From Xanthomarina maritima (GTDB lineage: Bacteria; Bacteroidota; Bacteroidia; Flavobacteriales; Flavobacteriaceae), in contig NZ_VSFC01000052.1 in the NCBI RefSeq assembly GCF_008084905.1, positions 62,001 through 126,000 of the forward strand: a stretch of 64,000 nucleotides of DNA. The letters are read 5' to 3'. The notes under the pieces were generated by a model. The model was not told where the DNA came from. It did not search any database and saw only the letters and a list, made by a program, of their open reading frames with translations. The position numbers and the translations under genes were made by a program. Below, piece by piece: positions 25,709-33,793 of the stretch (its first letter is position 1; every line of letters starts with the position of its first letter).

Positions 25709-25889
25709 CTAAAATTGCTAAAGCTCCAAGAAGTTGGAGCTTTTTTTAGCAATTAAAATTAGTTGTGTTGTTTTGACAGATGTAGTAGTCTGTCAATGGT
25801 AGTAGAGCTGATTAATTCAGTTTTATCCAATGGAAAGCTTTCCTTTTTTCTTTATAGAAGATTGGGATGCTTTTTTGTTTTAGAGAGGT
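25694..25889 (+). repeat. Left end: attL core plus 180-bp flanking homology
   Basis: The 17-bp core is followed by a region matching the right-hand copy imperfectly to the end of TTTTTTGTTTTAG. It holds the tRNA terminator, a hairpin TTGACAGA-TGTAGTAG-TCTGTCAA (25773-25796) and the palindrome GGAAAGCTTTCC (25832-25843). It is 16 nt longer than the right copy because of a divergent insert before the palindrome. Being next to the intact tRNA, the part after the core is element DNA. Confidence 0.85.
25720..25747 (+). terminator. Terminator of tRNA-Asp (element copy)
   Basis: AAGCTCCAA-GAAG-TTGGAGCTT followed by a T run. The same hairpin exists in the right-hand copy, so the element restores both the tRNA 3' end and its terminator. 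Confidence 0.85.
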
Positions 25890-25923
25890 ACTAATCTTCA
25901 AAAACTTTCAATTCTTCAAAATA

Positions 25924-25965
25924 AGGTGTCCTTTTAGGTGTCCCACTTTTTTTCTTCAGGTGTCC
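25924..25965 (+). repeat. Three AGGTGTCC repeats upstream of the integrase
   Basis: AGGTGTCC at 25924-25931, 25936-25943 and 25958-25965, spaced 12 and 22 bp, that is roughly one and two helical turns. They end 22 bp before the integrase ATG. Position and phasing suit arm-type binding sites of the integrase, or an operator for int. Confidence 0.55.
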
Positions 25966-25986
25966 CAAAATTAAAACCACAAAAAA

Positions 25987-27204
25987 ATGAAAATCAGAAC
26001 ATTAAGTATTTTGTACTATATACAGAAGTCTAAGATAAATAAACAAGGTAAGTGCCCCATTCAAGCAAGATTGACATATCTTAAAAGAAGAAAAGAGTTT
26101 TCTACAGGATTATTTACTGAACCTGATAACTGGAATAGACTACAGCAGATTATAGAGTCACTAGATAAAGAACATAATTATAAGAACACACAATTAAGCC
26201 TGATTTCAGCAAAACTGAATCAGGCTTTTTTAATGCTTCAAGTTAATCAAGTAAGTTTTGATGTAGAGGATATTTATAGACAGTATAAAGGAGTAAAGGT
26301 TAAAAAAGATGTAGGAGTCTATGAAGTTTATAATATGTTTTTAAAATACCTTGAAAGGTTAATAGGTAAGGAGTTGAATGAAAATACTCATAAGAAATAT
26401 ATAGCCTATGGTAAACATTTAAAGAGTTTTATTAAATGGAAATACAAATCTAAGGATATAAAGCTCTCTACTGTTAAAGGCAGTTTTGTGATTCATTATG
26501 AATATTACCTTAAAACAGAAAAGAACTTTGCTCAAATTACTTTAAATAAGGTAATTCAGAGGTTTAGGAGGTCAATAAAGTATGCAATTGCAGAAGATTA
26601 TTTAGACAAAGACCCTTTTATGCTTTACAAAGCAAAACGAGTCAAAAAAGACATTATATATCTTTCTCAAGATGAACTTCTAAATTTGGAAAAGCAAACT
26701 TTTGAAATTCAAAGAGTGCAACAAATTAAAGATATGTTTGTGTTCTGTTGTTATACAGGATTAGCTTTCAAAGAAATGATAGGGTTAAAGAAATCTGATG
26801 TTGTAGTTGAATTTGATGATAATCTTTGGATTGTTGTGCATAGGATTAAAACTTCAAGAAGTTATAAAGTTCCATTAATGCCACAAGCAAAAATGATAAT
26901 GGAAAAATATAATCAAGATGAATCAGATTATGTGTTTCCAAGGATTTCTAATCCAAAGTTCAATGCCTATCTGAAGGAAATAGCAGATGTTACAGGTATC
27001 AAAATCAATCTGACTCATCATATTGCCAGAAAAACTTTTGCAACAACTGTATTGCTTTATAATGATGTGCCTATGGAAATAGTGTCAAAATTATTAGGTC
27101 ACAGTAAGATGCAAACTACTCAAGAACATTATGGTGAAGTTGTGCAAAAAAAGATAAGTGAGGAAATGAGTAAGTTAAGTAATAAATTGAAGAAAAAAGG
27201 ATGA
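25987..27204 (+). CDS. int: Tyrosine recombinase (integrase)
   Basis: A 405-aa site-specific recombinase. Residues 1-90 form the arm-DNA-binding domain, about 100-210 the SAM-like core-binding domain (phage_int_SAM_5 type), and 220-400 the catalytic domain. Catalytic residues seen: H-x-x-R in THHIARKTFATT (near 345), H in LLGHSKMQTTQ and the nucleophile Y in EHYGEV (near 381). The first catalytic Arg of the family is replaced in CYTGLAFKEM; several Bacteroidota integrases, including the CTnDOT one, also lack it. It should catalyse integration and excision at tRNA-Asp. Confidence 0.93.
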   Translation: MKIRTLSILYYIQKSKINKQGKCPIQARLTYLKRRKEFSTGLFTEPDNWNRLQQIIESLDKEHNYKNTQLSLISAKLNQAFLMLQVNQVSFDVEDIYRQYKGVKVKKDVGVYEVYNMFLKYLERLIGKELNENTHKKYIAYGKHLKSFIKWKYKSKDIKLSTVKGSFVIHYEYYLKTEKNFAQITLNKVIQRFRRSIKYAIAEDYLDKDPFMLYKAKRVKKDIIYLSQDELLNLEKQTFEIQRVQQIKDMFVFCCYTGLAFKEMIGLKKSDVVVEFDDNLWIVVHRIKTSRSYKVPLMPQAKMIMEKYNQDESDYVFPRISNPKFNAYLKEIADVTGIKINLTHHIARKTFATTVLLYNDVPMEIVSKLLGHSKMQTTQEHYGEVVQKKISEEMSKLSNKLKKKG

Positions 27205-27251
27205 TTAATAACTGTGTTGTAATACATTTATGGCACAGTTAAATTTTCCAA

Positions 27252-29684
27252 ATGATTTTACCTAACATCTACTTTGAAGGAGCTACAATAGAGTTCAAAG
27301 AAATAAATCCAAAAGATTTTGATAACAACCTTTATAATGTAAAGTCAAAAGAGGTTGTAGAACCAAATGAAAAAGGATATATAAGTGATGATTTAAGCGC
27401 CAAGCTTAAAACAGACCTTAATAACCAAAATACTACTATTATTAATGCTGGTGTAGGACAAGGAAAAACTAGAGCTATAATAGAAGTTCTAACTAAATAT
27501 GCTAGGAATCCAGATTACATTATTATAATAGCGGTTCCTTATAAGAGTCTAATAGAACAATACGTTAAAGACTGCTCAAAGTATATCTCAAAAGATGAAA
27601 TTTTCAACTTATCTAAATATGAAACCAATATTAAAAAAGGTGTAAATAAGACCAAAAAAGAAAGTTGGGGGTTTACAAATGACGTTGACATGTTGCCTAT
27701 TACATCTAGATTAAGTAGTAAAATACACGTTATGACTATTAATGCTTTAATAGGTAATCCAGGAGATGATAACCTGTTTACTTCTAAAATCAGGAGTAAC
27801 TACTTTAAATTATTAAAAAATTATTGTCAGGGCACTGATAAAAAGGTGATTTGGTTAATGGATGAGATACATGATAGTATTCATAACTTTAAAGAGCAGT
27901 TTGTTTTCAACCTTTGGAATTTTCAAGGTTTAGTGCATAAGGCATATATTATAAGTGCTACATTTAATGAAGCCTCAAAAGAGGTAATAAAGTATGTGTC
28001 TGAATTTACAGATAAAAACATATTTATAATTGAATCTAAAAGGTTGCCAAAACCTTTAAGACAGAGTAATCTACATCTTAACTTTTATGTAGACCAAAAA
28101 CTATATCAAGATTCTAATTTGGTTAGTTTGGTTTCAAGTTTAGTTAAAAAAAAGAAGCCTTTTGATATTTTGGTTTACTCAAAGACTTTAGCTGAAAAGC
28201 TTATAAATATTAATAAAACATCAAACTCAAAAGTCAAGAAAGTTAGTGATGTTCTTAAAGACCAAATCCATCAAGTTAATAGATGTTATTCAGATGCTTT
28301 TAATCCAAAAGCAAATAAAAAATACAATGATAATAAAGATGTAATCAACATAGGGACAAACTTTAGTACAGGAGTTAATATTGAGCAAGAAAAACATACT
28401 TTAATTATACTATTTCCTAAAGACTTATCAGTTGACTATGTAAATAATAAAGGTGTGTTTACAAATGGTTCAAATGTTATTGTACAGGCTTTAGCTAGAC
28501 AAAGAAAAAATGGAGATATTCACATTTTTCTACCCAGTCCTAATGGTTTAAGTTTAGAGTCTTTACCTTATACTGAAATTCAAAATAAAGAAATGTATGA
28601 ATGTTTTGAAACTTATAAACGAGGTATTGATAAGTACTCAAATTACTCTTCAATTAATGGTCAATCTAAACTTTTAGAGAATGCCTATGAGAAGTTGATT
28701 GATGATGTAAGTTATGCAGAAGAAAAGCTAAGAACAACTAACAGGGCAGGTTTAAATCGATTACTGTATCCTGCAAAAGAGATATTTATCCTTAATCAAG
28801 GAGAAAAATATATTACAAAAGAATTTTTTGGAGGAAATTTATCTGCTTACATACTTTGGGCAAGTTTGAGTAATCAGTTTTTAAACTGTAAATTAAATTC
28901 CATAAAAGCTTCAACTAAATTGAATTTTGATAAAGAAAACTTATTAGATGATGTTAAAAGCTTTTTAAATTTTGAGTTAGAAGAACTTAATAACACATTT
29001 GAAGAGTTCAATCTTTATGATAGCTTTAGTGCTTATGAAAAGTTAGAATTTATAGAGAAATTAACAGGGCAAATGTTGGTTGATTTAGATTTTAAAAAGG
29101 CTACTCAAGCAGAAATGAATAAGATTTTGTTAATGATTTTAAGTGCTGTGTTCTCTGAATCAAATGACTTTGTTTTAAGGGAAGCTAAAGTAGAAATGTA
29201 TAAGCTTTATCTAAAGTCATGCTTATTTTATAGTAATAACCTTTATGAAGTTAATGACAATCTTAAAACTAGAGATTTAACTAGTGTGAAGGTCTTTAAG
29301 AAATGGTATCAACTTATAGAGTTGATTGATAAATCTAAAATAGAAAAGGATGATGGTGTTTTTAGATTGCCAATAATTCCTAGTGATAAGTTTGAAGCAG
29401 AGTTTTATAAGATTGATTTTAAAGAGAATTTAGATTATCTTCTAAATAATGATTTCCTACTTGGAACAGATGTATTTCAGTTTAAGAATACAATTATTAA
29501 TGCTATAAAGAACAAGACTCTAGTTGATACATTTTACAAGGTTTGTGTTAAGGTGTGCTATGAACCTATAACAAAACAAACTTCTAAAAATGGAAAAAAA
29601 GTTAGCTACTATGAAGTAGCATCACTTAATTTCAAAAACTTACCTAATCTACTTTACAAACCATTACCAGAAGTAATTTTGTAA
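27252..29684 (+). CDS. SF2-like DEAD/DEAH helicase of the element
   Basis: An 810-aa protein of unknown precise role. Walker A is GVGQGKT (67-73), then IIIIAVPYKSLIEQYV (motif Ia region), a DExH box as WLMDEIHDS (near 203), motif III-like IISATFNEAS, and in the second RecA-like lobe INIGTNFSTGVNIEQ and VQALARQRKNGDIHIF (motif VI-like with R). The C-terminal 350 residues resemble nothing I know. The layout suits a replication-origin or element-processing helicase such as herpes UL9-like origin-binding types. It follows int by 47 bp and ends in a distinctive hairpin shared with the RadC-like gene. Confidence 0.7.
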   Translation: MILPNIYFEGATIEFKEINPKDFDNNLYNVKSKEVVEPNEKGYISDDLSAKLKTDLNNQNTTIINAGVGQGKTRAIIEVLTKYARNPDYIIIIAVPYKSLIEQYVKDCSKYISKDEIFNLSKYETNIKKGVNKTKKESWGFTNDVDMLPITSRLSSKIHVMTINALIGNPGDDNLFTSKIRSNYFKLLKNYCQGTDKKVIWLMDEIHDSIHNFKEQFVFNLWNFQGLVHKAYIISATFNEASKEVIKYVSEFTDKNIFIIESKRLPKPLRQSNLHLNFYVDQKLYQDSNLVSLVSSLVKKKKPFDILVYSKTLAEKLININKTSNSKVKKVSDVLKDQIHQVNRCYSDAFNPKANKKYNDNKDVINIGTNFSTGVNIEQEKHTLIILFPKDLSVDYVNNKGVFTNGSNVIVQALARQRKNGDIHIFLPSPNGLSLESLPYTEIQNKEMYECFETYKRGIDKYSNYSSINGQSKLLENAYEKLIDDVSYAEEKLRTTNRAGLNRLLYPAKEIFILNQGEKYITKEFFGGNLSAYILWASLSNQFLNCKLNSIKASTKLNFDKENLLDDVKSFLNFELEELNNTFEEFNLYDSFSAYEKLEFIEKLTGQMLVDLDFKKATQAEMNKILLMILSAVFSESNDFVLREAKVEMYKLYLKSCLFYSNNLYEVNDNLKTRDLTSVKVFKKWYQLIELIDKSKIEKDDGVFRLPIIPSDKFEAEFYKIDFKENLDYLLNNDFLLGTDVFQFKNTIINAIKNKTLVDTFYKVCVKVCYEPITKQTSKNGKKVSYYEVASLNFKNLPNLLYKPLPEVIL

Positions 29685-29685
29685 T

Positions 29686-29740
29686 AGTCCTTCTTTTTCC
29701 AATTTACTATATAGGATTAAGGAAAAATAAGGACTTTTCT
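29686..29740 (+). terminator. Element-specific long-stem terminator, copy 1
   Basis: Arms AGTCCTTCTTTTTCC (29686-29700) and GGAAAAATAAGGACT (29721-29735) pair with one mismatch around a 20-nt loop, followed by TTTCT. A near copy follows the RadC-like gene. A second smaller hairpin, AGACTCTCATTTTATGAGGGTCT (written as stem AGAC.CTC / GAG.GTCT), lies at about 29752-29775. Confidence 0.75.
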
Positions 29741-29853
29741 AAACCATTTTAAAGACTCTCATTTTATGAGGGTCTTTTTCATTATGTACTGAATCTATTC
29801 AGATTCAACATACAATTATTCAATTTAATATTAACCTTCAAAAACATAAGATT

Positions 29854-30717
29854 ATGCAATTAAGACAATCAGAAAGAAAACAAGCAAAAATTAAAATGGC
29901 TCTGCAAGGTTCATCAGGTTCAGGTAAGAGTCTAAGCTCTCTTTTACTCGCAAAAGGACTAACTAATGACAATCTAGCCAAAGTAGCTGTAATTGACACA
30001 GAAAATGGCTCAGCAGACCTTTATGCTCATTTAGGTGATTATAATGTATTGGCTTTACAACCACCTTATACACCAGAGAAATTCATCGAGGCTATAGAGG
30101 TTTGTGAAAAAGCAGGAATGGAAGTGATAATTTTAGATTCCATATCCCAAGTCTGGGATGAACTCTTGGATTTTCATTCAAAACTTCCTGGCAATTCATT
30201 TGCTAATTGGTCCAAAGTAACACCAAGGCAGAAAGCATTTATCAATAAGATTTTACAATGTGATGCTCATGTTATAGCTACTATGAGAACAAAGCAAGAT
30301 TATGTTTTGCAACAGAAAGATGGAAAGTTTGTCCCTGAAAAAGTAGGACTTAAAGCTGTACAAAGAGATGATGTTTCTTATGAATTTACCATAGTATTTG
30401 ATATAGACATCAAGCACTTTGCAGTAGCAAGTAAAGATAGAACCAATTTGTTTTCTGGTAAGCCAGAATTTATGATAAATAGTGCCACAGGAAAACGCAT
30501 TTTAGATTGGTGTACATCACCTATAAAAGAGCTAGATGTAAAACAGAAAATAGAAGATTGCCTATCTGTAAGTCAGTTAATGGAGCTGTATAAAGAACAT
30601 CCAAGTTTTCAGTTACCATTAAAAGCTTTGTATCAAGCTAAAAAAGACCAATTAGAACAATTAGTTAACCCACAAAACTTTTCACAAAATGGAAATAATA
30701 CCAGTAGTAGAGTATAA
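29854..30717 (+). CDS. Phage-type AAA ATPase (AAA_24/Sak4-like)
   Basis: A 287-aa RecA-fold ATPase. Walker A is GSSGSGKS (19-26) and Walker B is VIILDSISQVWDEL (near 95). The segments VAVIDTENGSADLYAHLG and IATMRTKQDYVLQ are typical of phage nucleotide-binding AAA_24 proteins, a group that includes Sak4 single-strand annealing ATPases. It likely helps replication or recombination of the element. The ~165-bp upstream gap holds two hairpins and no gene. Its 3' end overlaps the next gene by 29 bp. Confidence 0.8.
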   Translation: MQLRQSERKQAKIKMALQGSSGSGKSLSSLLLAKGLTNDNLAKVAVIDTENGSADLYAHLGDYNVLALQPPYTPEKFIEAIEVCEKAGMEVIILDSISQVWDELLDFHSKLPGNSFANWSKVTPRQKAFINKILQCDAHVIATMRTKQDYVLQQKDGKFVPEKVGLKAVQRDDVSYEFTIVFDIDIKHFAVASKDRTNLFSGKPEFMINSATGKRILDWCTSPIKELDVKQKIEDCLSVSQLMELYKEHPSFQLPLKALYQAKKDQLEQLVNPQNFSQNGNNTSSRV

Positions 30718-31723
30718 CAAGCAAAGTAATGGAGTATTTAATTTGCCTGAAGGTCAGTCACAAGTTGTTCATAATTTAGAAATACCTTCAGAAAATAAAG
30801 TATATCAACATAACCCATTTATAGAGGCTAACACAAAAGAGGTTAGCCTTTCTACTTTAAAGCATGATTGCATCATTCCAGTATTTTCAAAAGATAACGA
30901 AAAGACTCTAGCACATCAAGAGTTTATAGAAATAGCTCAAGATTGTGTGGGTAAAGTGTTTTCACATCATACAATAGAAGCACCAGAAGTGAGAGTTTCT
31001 CATCAGATTAAAGGAAGGACAGCAGATGCTATTTATAAGCCTGTAAAAGAACTTTTAGACCATGAGAAAACGCAGTACTTTGAGAGGATGGCATTTATTA
31101 TAAGAATTCCTTCTATTACTGAAAACATTAATGGGAATGAAGTTTCATTGACTGTTGGAGGAGTTAGAGCTTACAACCAAGAAAACCTTTATAACAGGAA
31201 AACTTATGAGAAATTTAAGTTCTTTATAGGTTTTCAAAACATGGTGTGTTGTAATCTATGTATTTCTACAGATGGTTATCAAGATGAAATGCGAGTTGGA
31301 AACTATTCTGAATTACAGTCAAAAATTATGGACTTAGTAGAGAATTACAATGCTCAATCCCATTTACAGGAAATGAAGCAGTTATCTCAACAGAGTATCA
31401 CAGAACAACAATTTGCTCAACTTGTTGGTAGAGCAAGATTATATAACTTTTTACCTAAAGAAGAAAAATCTCAAATACCAGAATTATTGCTTAATGATGG
31501 ACAGATTTCTACAGTAGCAAAAGACTATTATCAAGATGAAAGCTTTTGTAGAAACGAGAATGGAGACATCAACTTATGGAAAGTATATAATCTTTTCACT
31601 AGAGCCAATAAGAGCTCTTATATAGACTCTTTTCTATCAAGAAATGTCAATGCCTTTGATTTCACAAAAGGTCTGGCTAATGCTATCAATGATGATTCTA
31701 AACATCGTTGGTTTTTGAGTTGA
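30689..31723 (+). CDS. DUF3871-family protein
   Basis: A 344-aa protein of the DUF3871 family, found mainly on Bacteroidota mobile elements and similar in layout to phage DUF932 proteins. Recognisable parts are RVSHQIKGRTADAI, FIIRIPSITENINGNEVSL, GGVRAYNQENLY, KFKFFIGFQNMVCCNLCISTDG and the C-terminal NLWKVYNLFTRANKSSYIDSF. No enzymatic motif is visible. The ATG inside the end of the AAA gene implies coupled translation, so both proteins probably act together on element DNA. Confidence 0.82.
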   Translation: MEIIPVVEYNKQSNGVFNLPEGQSQVVHNLEIPSENKVYQHNPFIEANTKEVSLSTLKHDCIIPVFSKDNEKTLAHQEFIEIAQDCVGKVFSHHTIEAPEVRVSHQIKGRTADAIYKPVKELLDHEKTQYFERMAFIIRIPSITENINGNEVSLTVGGVRAYNQENLYNRKTYEKFKFFIGFQNMVCCNLCISTDGYQDEMRVGNYSELQSKIMDLVENYNAQSHLQEMKQLSQQSITEQQFAQLVGRARLYNFLPKEEKSQIPELLLNDGQISTVAKDYYQDESFCRNENGDINLWKVYNLFTRANKSSYIDSFLSRNVNAFDFTKGLANAINDDSKHRWFLS

Positions 31724-31729
31724 GTGATG

Positions 31730-31760
31730 CCCAATCTCTATTAATTTAGAGGTTGGGTTT
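31730..31760 (+). terminator. Terminator of the AAA/DUF3871 unit (repeat copy 1)
   Basis: Stem CCCAATCTCT / AGAGGTTGGG (one T-G wobble) with an 8-nt loop and TTT tail, 6 bp after the DUF3871 stop. The first 26 nt recur exactly beyond the YwqK gene. Confidence 0.85.
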
Positions 31761-31883
31761 TCAATAAACATTGGATTATTAAGTTGTTAATATACTTTTT
31801 TCAATTTTTTTCATAAGTAGTAAAGAAGCCTAAAAAGAAAAAAGTTTTTATTTATCTTTATGGATAGATAATTATATAAAATA

Positions 31884-32699
31884 ATGACAGAGGAATATAT
31901 AAATTATAGCGATATAAAAATAATAGATAAAATTGCCTATCTGAAACGTGATATGAGTTTAGTGACTGGGGAAGTTGTAAATCGGTTTTCAAATGGTTAT
32001 ATACAATTTATACATAATTTTAAGGATGGTAAAGAAGTGGTAGTTAAGAGACAAGACATTGTGATTTTTTCAGGTATAGCTTCTCTAAAAGAGAAAGCGG
32101 TTTTAGTAACAGGAAAAATTAGAGGTTGGTGGAAAAATGGTCAATTAGCTGAAGAGGGAACATATTTTCATGGTAGAAGTGTTGGTGTTTGGAGACATTG
32201 GGACCGATTTGGTAAATTATGTTCTGAAGAAATAATCATTGATTCCGAACATATAATTAGAATAGATGGTATTACTTACCTTAAACACGATATGAGTTTA
32301 GTGACCGGTAAAGTTCGAGAGTGGCGTGGAGATGAAGGTATATGGTATGGAGCAGGAGAGCCATTATTCGAGGAAATTACTTATAAAGAGGGGAAAGAAA
32401 ATGGTCCTAATAAACGTTGGGATGATAATGACCAATTAAGATTTGAAGGAATTTGGAAGGATGGAAAAAAGTATGGTGTTCATAAAAAGTATAATAAAGA
32501 TGGTCAGTTATTCGAGGAAATTCCATATAGAGATGGTAATATAGATGGAATTCTGAAAATGTACAATGTAGATGGTAAGATAGTCTCAGAAGCAAATTAC
32601 AAAGAAGGTAAACAAGATGGAGTTCATACACTTTGGAACGAAGAAGGTGAAATATTGTTTGAAATCTTCTATAAAGATGGTGAAGTTATAAGTTTATAA
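31884..32699 (+). CDS. YwqK/MORN-repeat protein (cargo gene)
   Basis: A 271-aa protein built of MORN-like repeats of the YwqK type: units such as YFHGRSVGVWRHWDRFGKL, YKEGKENGPNKRWDDNDQL, WKDGKKYGVHKKYNKDGQL, YRDGNIDGILKMYNVDGK and YKEGKQDGVHTLWNEEGE. The N-terminal third carries a duplicated segment (YLKRDMSLVTGEV and YLKHDMSLVTGKV). YwqK of Bacillus is the antitoxin of a polymorphic toxin, but no toxin gene is next to this one. No signal peptide. It stands alone between two copies of the same terminator sequence, which suggests it was inserted as a cassette. Confidence 0.8.
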   Translation: MTEEYINYSDIKIIDKIAYLKRDMSLVTGEVVNRFSNGYIQFIHNFKDGKEVVVKRQDIVIFSGIASLKEKAVLVTGKIRGWWKNGQLAEEGTYFHGRSVGVWRHWDRFGKLCSEEIIIDSEHIIRIDGITYLKHDMSLVTGKVREWRGDEGIWYGAGEPLFEEITYKEGKENGPNKRWDDNDQLRFEGIWKDGKKYGVHKKYNKDGQLFEEIPYRDGNIDGILKMYNVDGKIVSEANYKEGKQDGVHTLWNEEGEILFEIFYKDGEVISL

Positions 32700-32746
32700 A
32701 CTAAAAACAATTTTAATTTTTTGGTTTCAAGAAGTAATAACCTAGA

Positions 32747-32775
32747 CCCAATCTCTATTAATTTAGAGGTTGTGT
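32747..32775 (+). terminator. Terminator of the YwqK gene (repeat copy 2)
   Basis: Repeats exactly 26 nt of the terminator found after the DUF3871 gene, 48 bp after the YwqK stop. The base of the stem has one mismatch in this copy, and the tail is TTATTTTAA. Confidence 0.75.
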
Positions 32776-32794
32776 TATTTTAAGTTTATACCAA

Positions 32795-32879
32795 TAAAAA
32801 AGCCCAGAGCAAGTCTGGGCAATTTTACTTTTTTTAAGTGCAGCACTAATGCAAATGACTAGCTGGGCACTATAAATGT
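32795..32879 (-). ncRNA. Putative small RNA linked to the Abi gene
   Basis: Leftward transcript of about 80 nt predicted between a -7 box at 32884-32891 and a strong terminator GCCCAGA-GCAAG-TCTGGGC (32802-32820) followed by T6. It contains no ORF. The 5' half can pair AGTGC with GCACT around CCAGCTAG...TTAGTGCT, and GCCCAG occurs both in the 5' half and in the terminator, so alternative or pseudoknot pairings are possible. It lies directly beyond the Abi_2-family gene on the same strand. I recall ncRNAs being associated with AbiF-type genes, but have not compared sequences. Confidence 0.5.
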
Positions 32880-32883
32880 TATA

Positions 32884-32913
32884 CAAAGATACGAAATACT
32901 TTCATATTTGAAA
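32884..32913 (-). promoter_or_regulatory. Promoter for the putative small RNA, inside a hairpin
   Basis: Exact -7 TATCTTTG (32884-32891, minus) with a TTTC -33-like box (32910-32913) at 18-19 bp. The -33 side overlaps a 10-bp inverted repeat AAATACTTTC-ATATTT-GAAAGTATTT (32894-32919) that reaches into the Abi stop codon; this may be an operator. Confidence 0.5.
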
Positions 32914-32918
32914 GTATT

Positions 32919-33791
32919 TTAACAAAAATCATATCCTATTTTATTTTCAATAATATTTTTAATCTCTTGATTGTGTTTGTGTTGAGTGTATAATTTCTCT
33001 ATACCTTTTTCTAAATCTACTTTTCTGTTAGTTGAAATTTTTCCTAAAAAATGGATAATAACTTGAATAGCAGTATTCAATGAATGTCTATTGTTATTAT
33101 TTATTTTAATAAGTGGAGTTGGTTTAATAGCTAATGGTGAGTTAGCATCATAAAGCAGTCCACTATGAGCACAAATGTTTCTTATAAAAATAATGGTTCT
33201 GAAATAGTTGATAAAAACATCAACTTTTTTGATTCCATAATGCTGAATGATTTTCTTTTTTAAAGTGTCATCTTTTAGATTGTAAAAAATACTATAGATA
33301 CTACCAAAAGTTAAGAATTCTAAAGTTTTCCAAGCTGGAGCATAAATGTCGTTTATGTATTTGTTGTGATGCTCTTTTATAGGTTTATTGTTTTCAATAA
33401 ATTTATAGTCATAAAATTTAGGGAAATCTTGAATAAATTTAGGTTTCATTACTTTAGGGTCAGAGAACCAAGTAGGGCTATTTTTATAGTTATTTGATAC
33501 CTGATAAATAATTTGAGTCCTGATGTTAATTTCAATTCTATTTAATGCCCTCATTAGTAGATACCTTAAATCAACATCTAAATAGTATAAGTTTATAACA
33601 GTTGAAAAATTTGTGTCTTTTTTGAAGTTGTGTTGGTTATCTATTTCAAAAGGATTCCAATAAAATCCAAGCCTATAATAGCCAATGTCAAGCAAGTGTT
33701 CTTTAGCTTTTTGTTCCCCACAGTCTAATACTAATCCTCTATCTGTTAGTAATTTTATTTGTTTATCAACTGTTGTTGCTATTCTTCCCAT
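32919..33791 (-). CDS. Abi_2-family abortive infection protein (AbiD/AbiF-like HEPN RNase)
   Basis: A 290-aa protein of the Abi_2 family. The N-terminal pattern DKQIKLLTDRGLVL...LLDIGYYRLGFYWNPF and the LRYLLMRALNRIEINIRTQI helix are typical. The HEPN catalytic motif R-x4-H is RNICAH (R204, H209), followed by SGLLYD. Known relatives (AbiD, AbiF) halt growth of phage-infected cells, probably by cutting RNA. The start is 2 bp beyond the Res stop, so it is translated from the restriction operon as its last gene. A putative small RNA is encoded immediately downstream. Confidence 0.9.
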   Translation of the reverse strand: MGRIATTVDKQIKLLTDRGLVLDCGEQKAKEHLLDIGYYRLGFYWNPFEIDNQHNFKKDTNFSTVINLYYLDVDLRYLLMRALNRIEINIRTQIIYQVSNNYKNSPTWFSDPKVMKPKFIQDFPKFYDYKFIENNKPIKEHHNKYINDIYAPAWKTLEFLTFGSIYSIFYNLKDDTLKKKIIQHYGIKKVDVFINYFRTIIFIRNICAHSGLLYDANSPLAIKPTPLIKINNNNRHSLNTAIQVIIHFLGKISTNRKVDLEKGIEKLYTQHKHNQEIKNIIENKIGYDFC

Positions 33792-33793
33792 TG

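Noticed and set aside
26750-26790. Inactive integrase because the first catalytic Arg is missing (TGLAFKEM)
   Set aside because: Other active Bacteroidota integrases also lack this residue, and H, R, H and Y of the active site are present.
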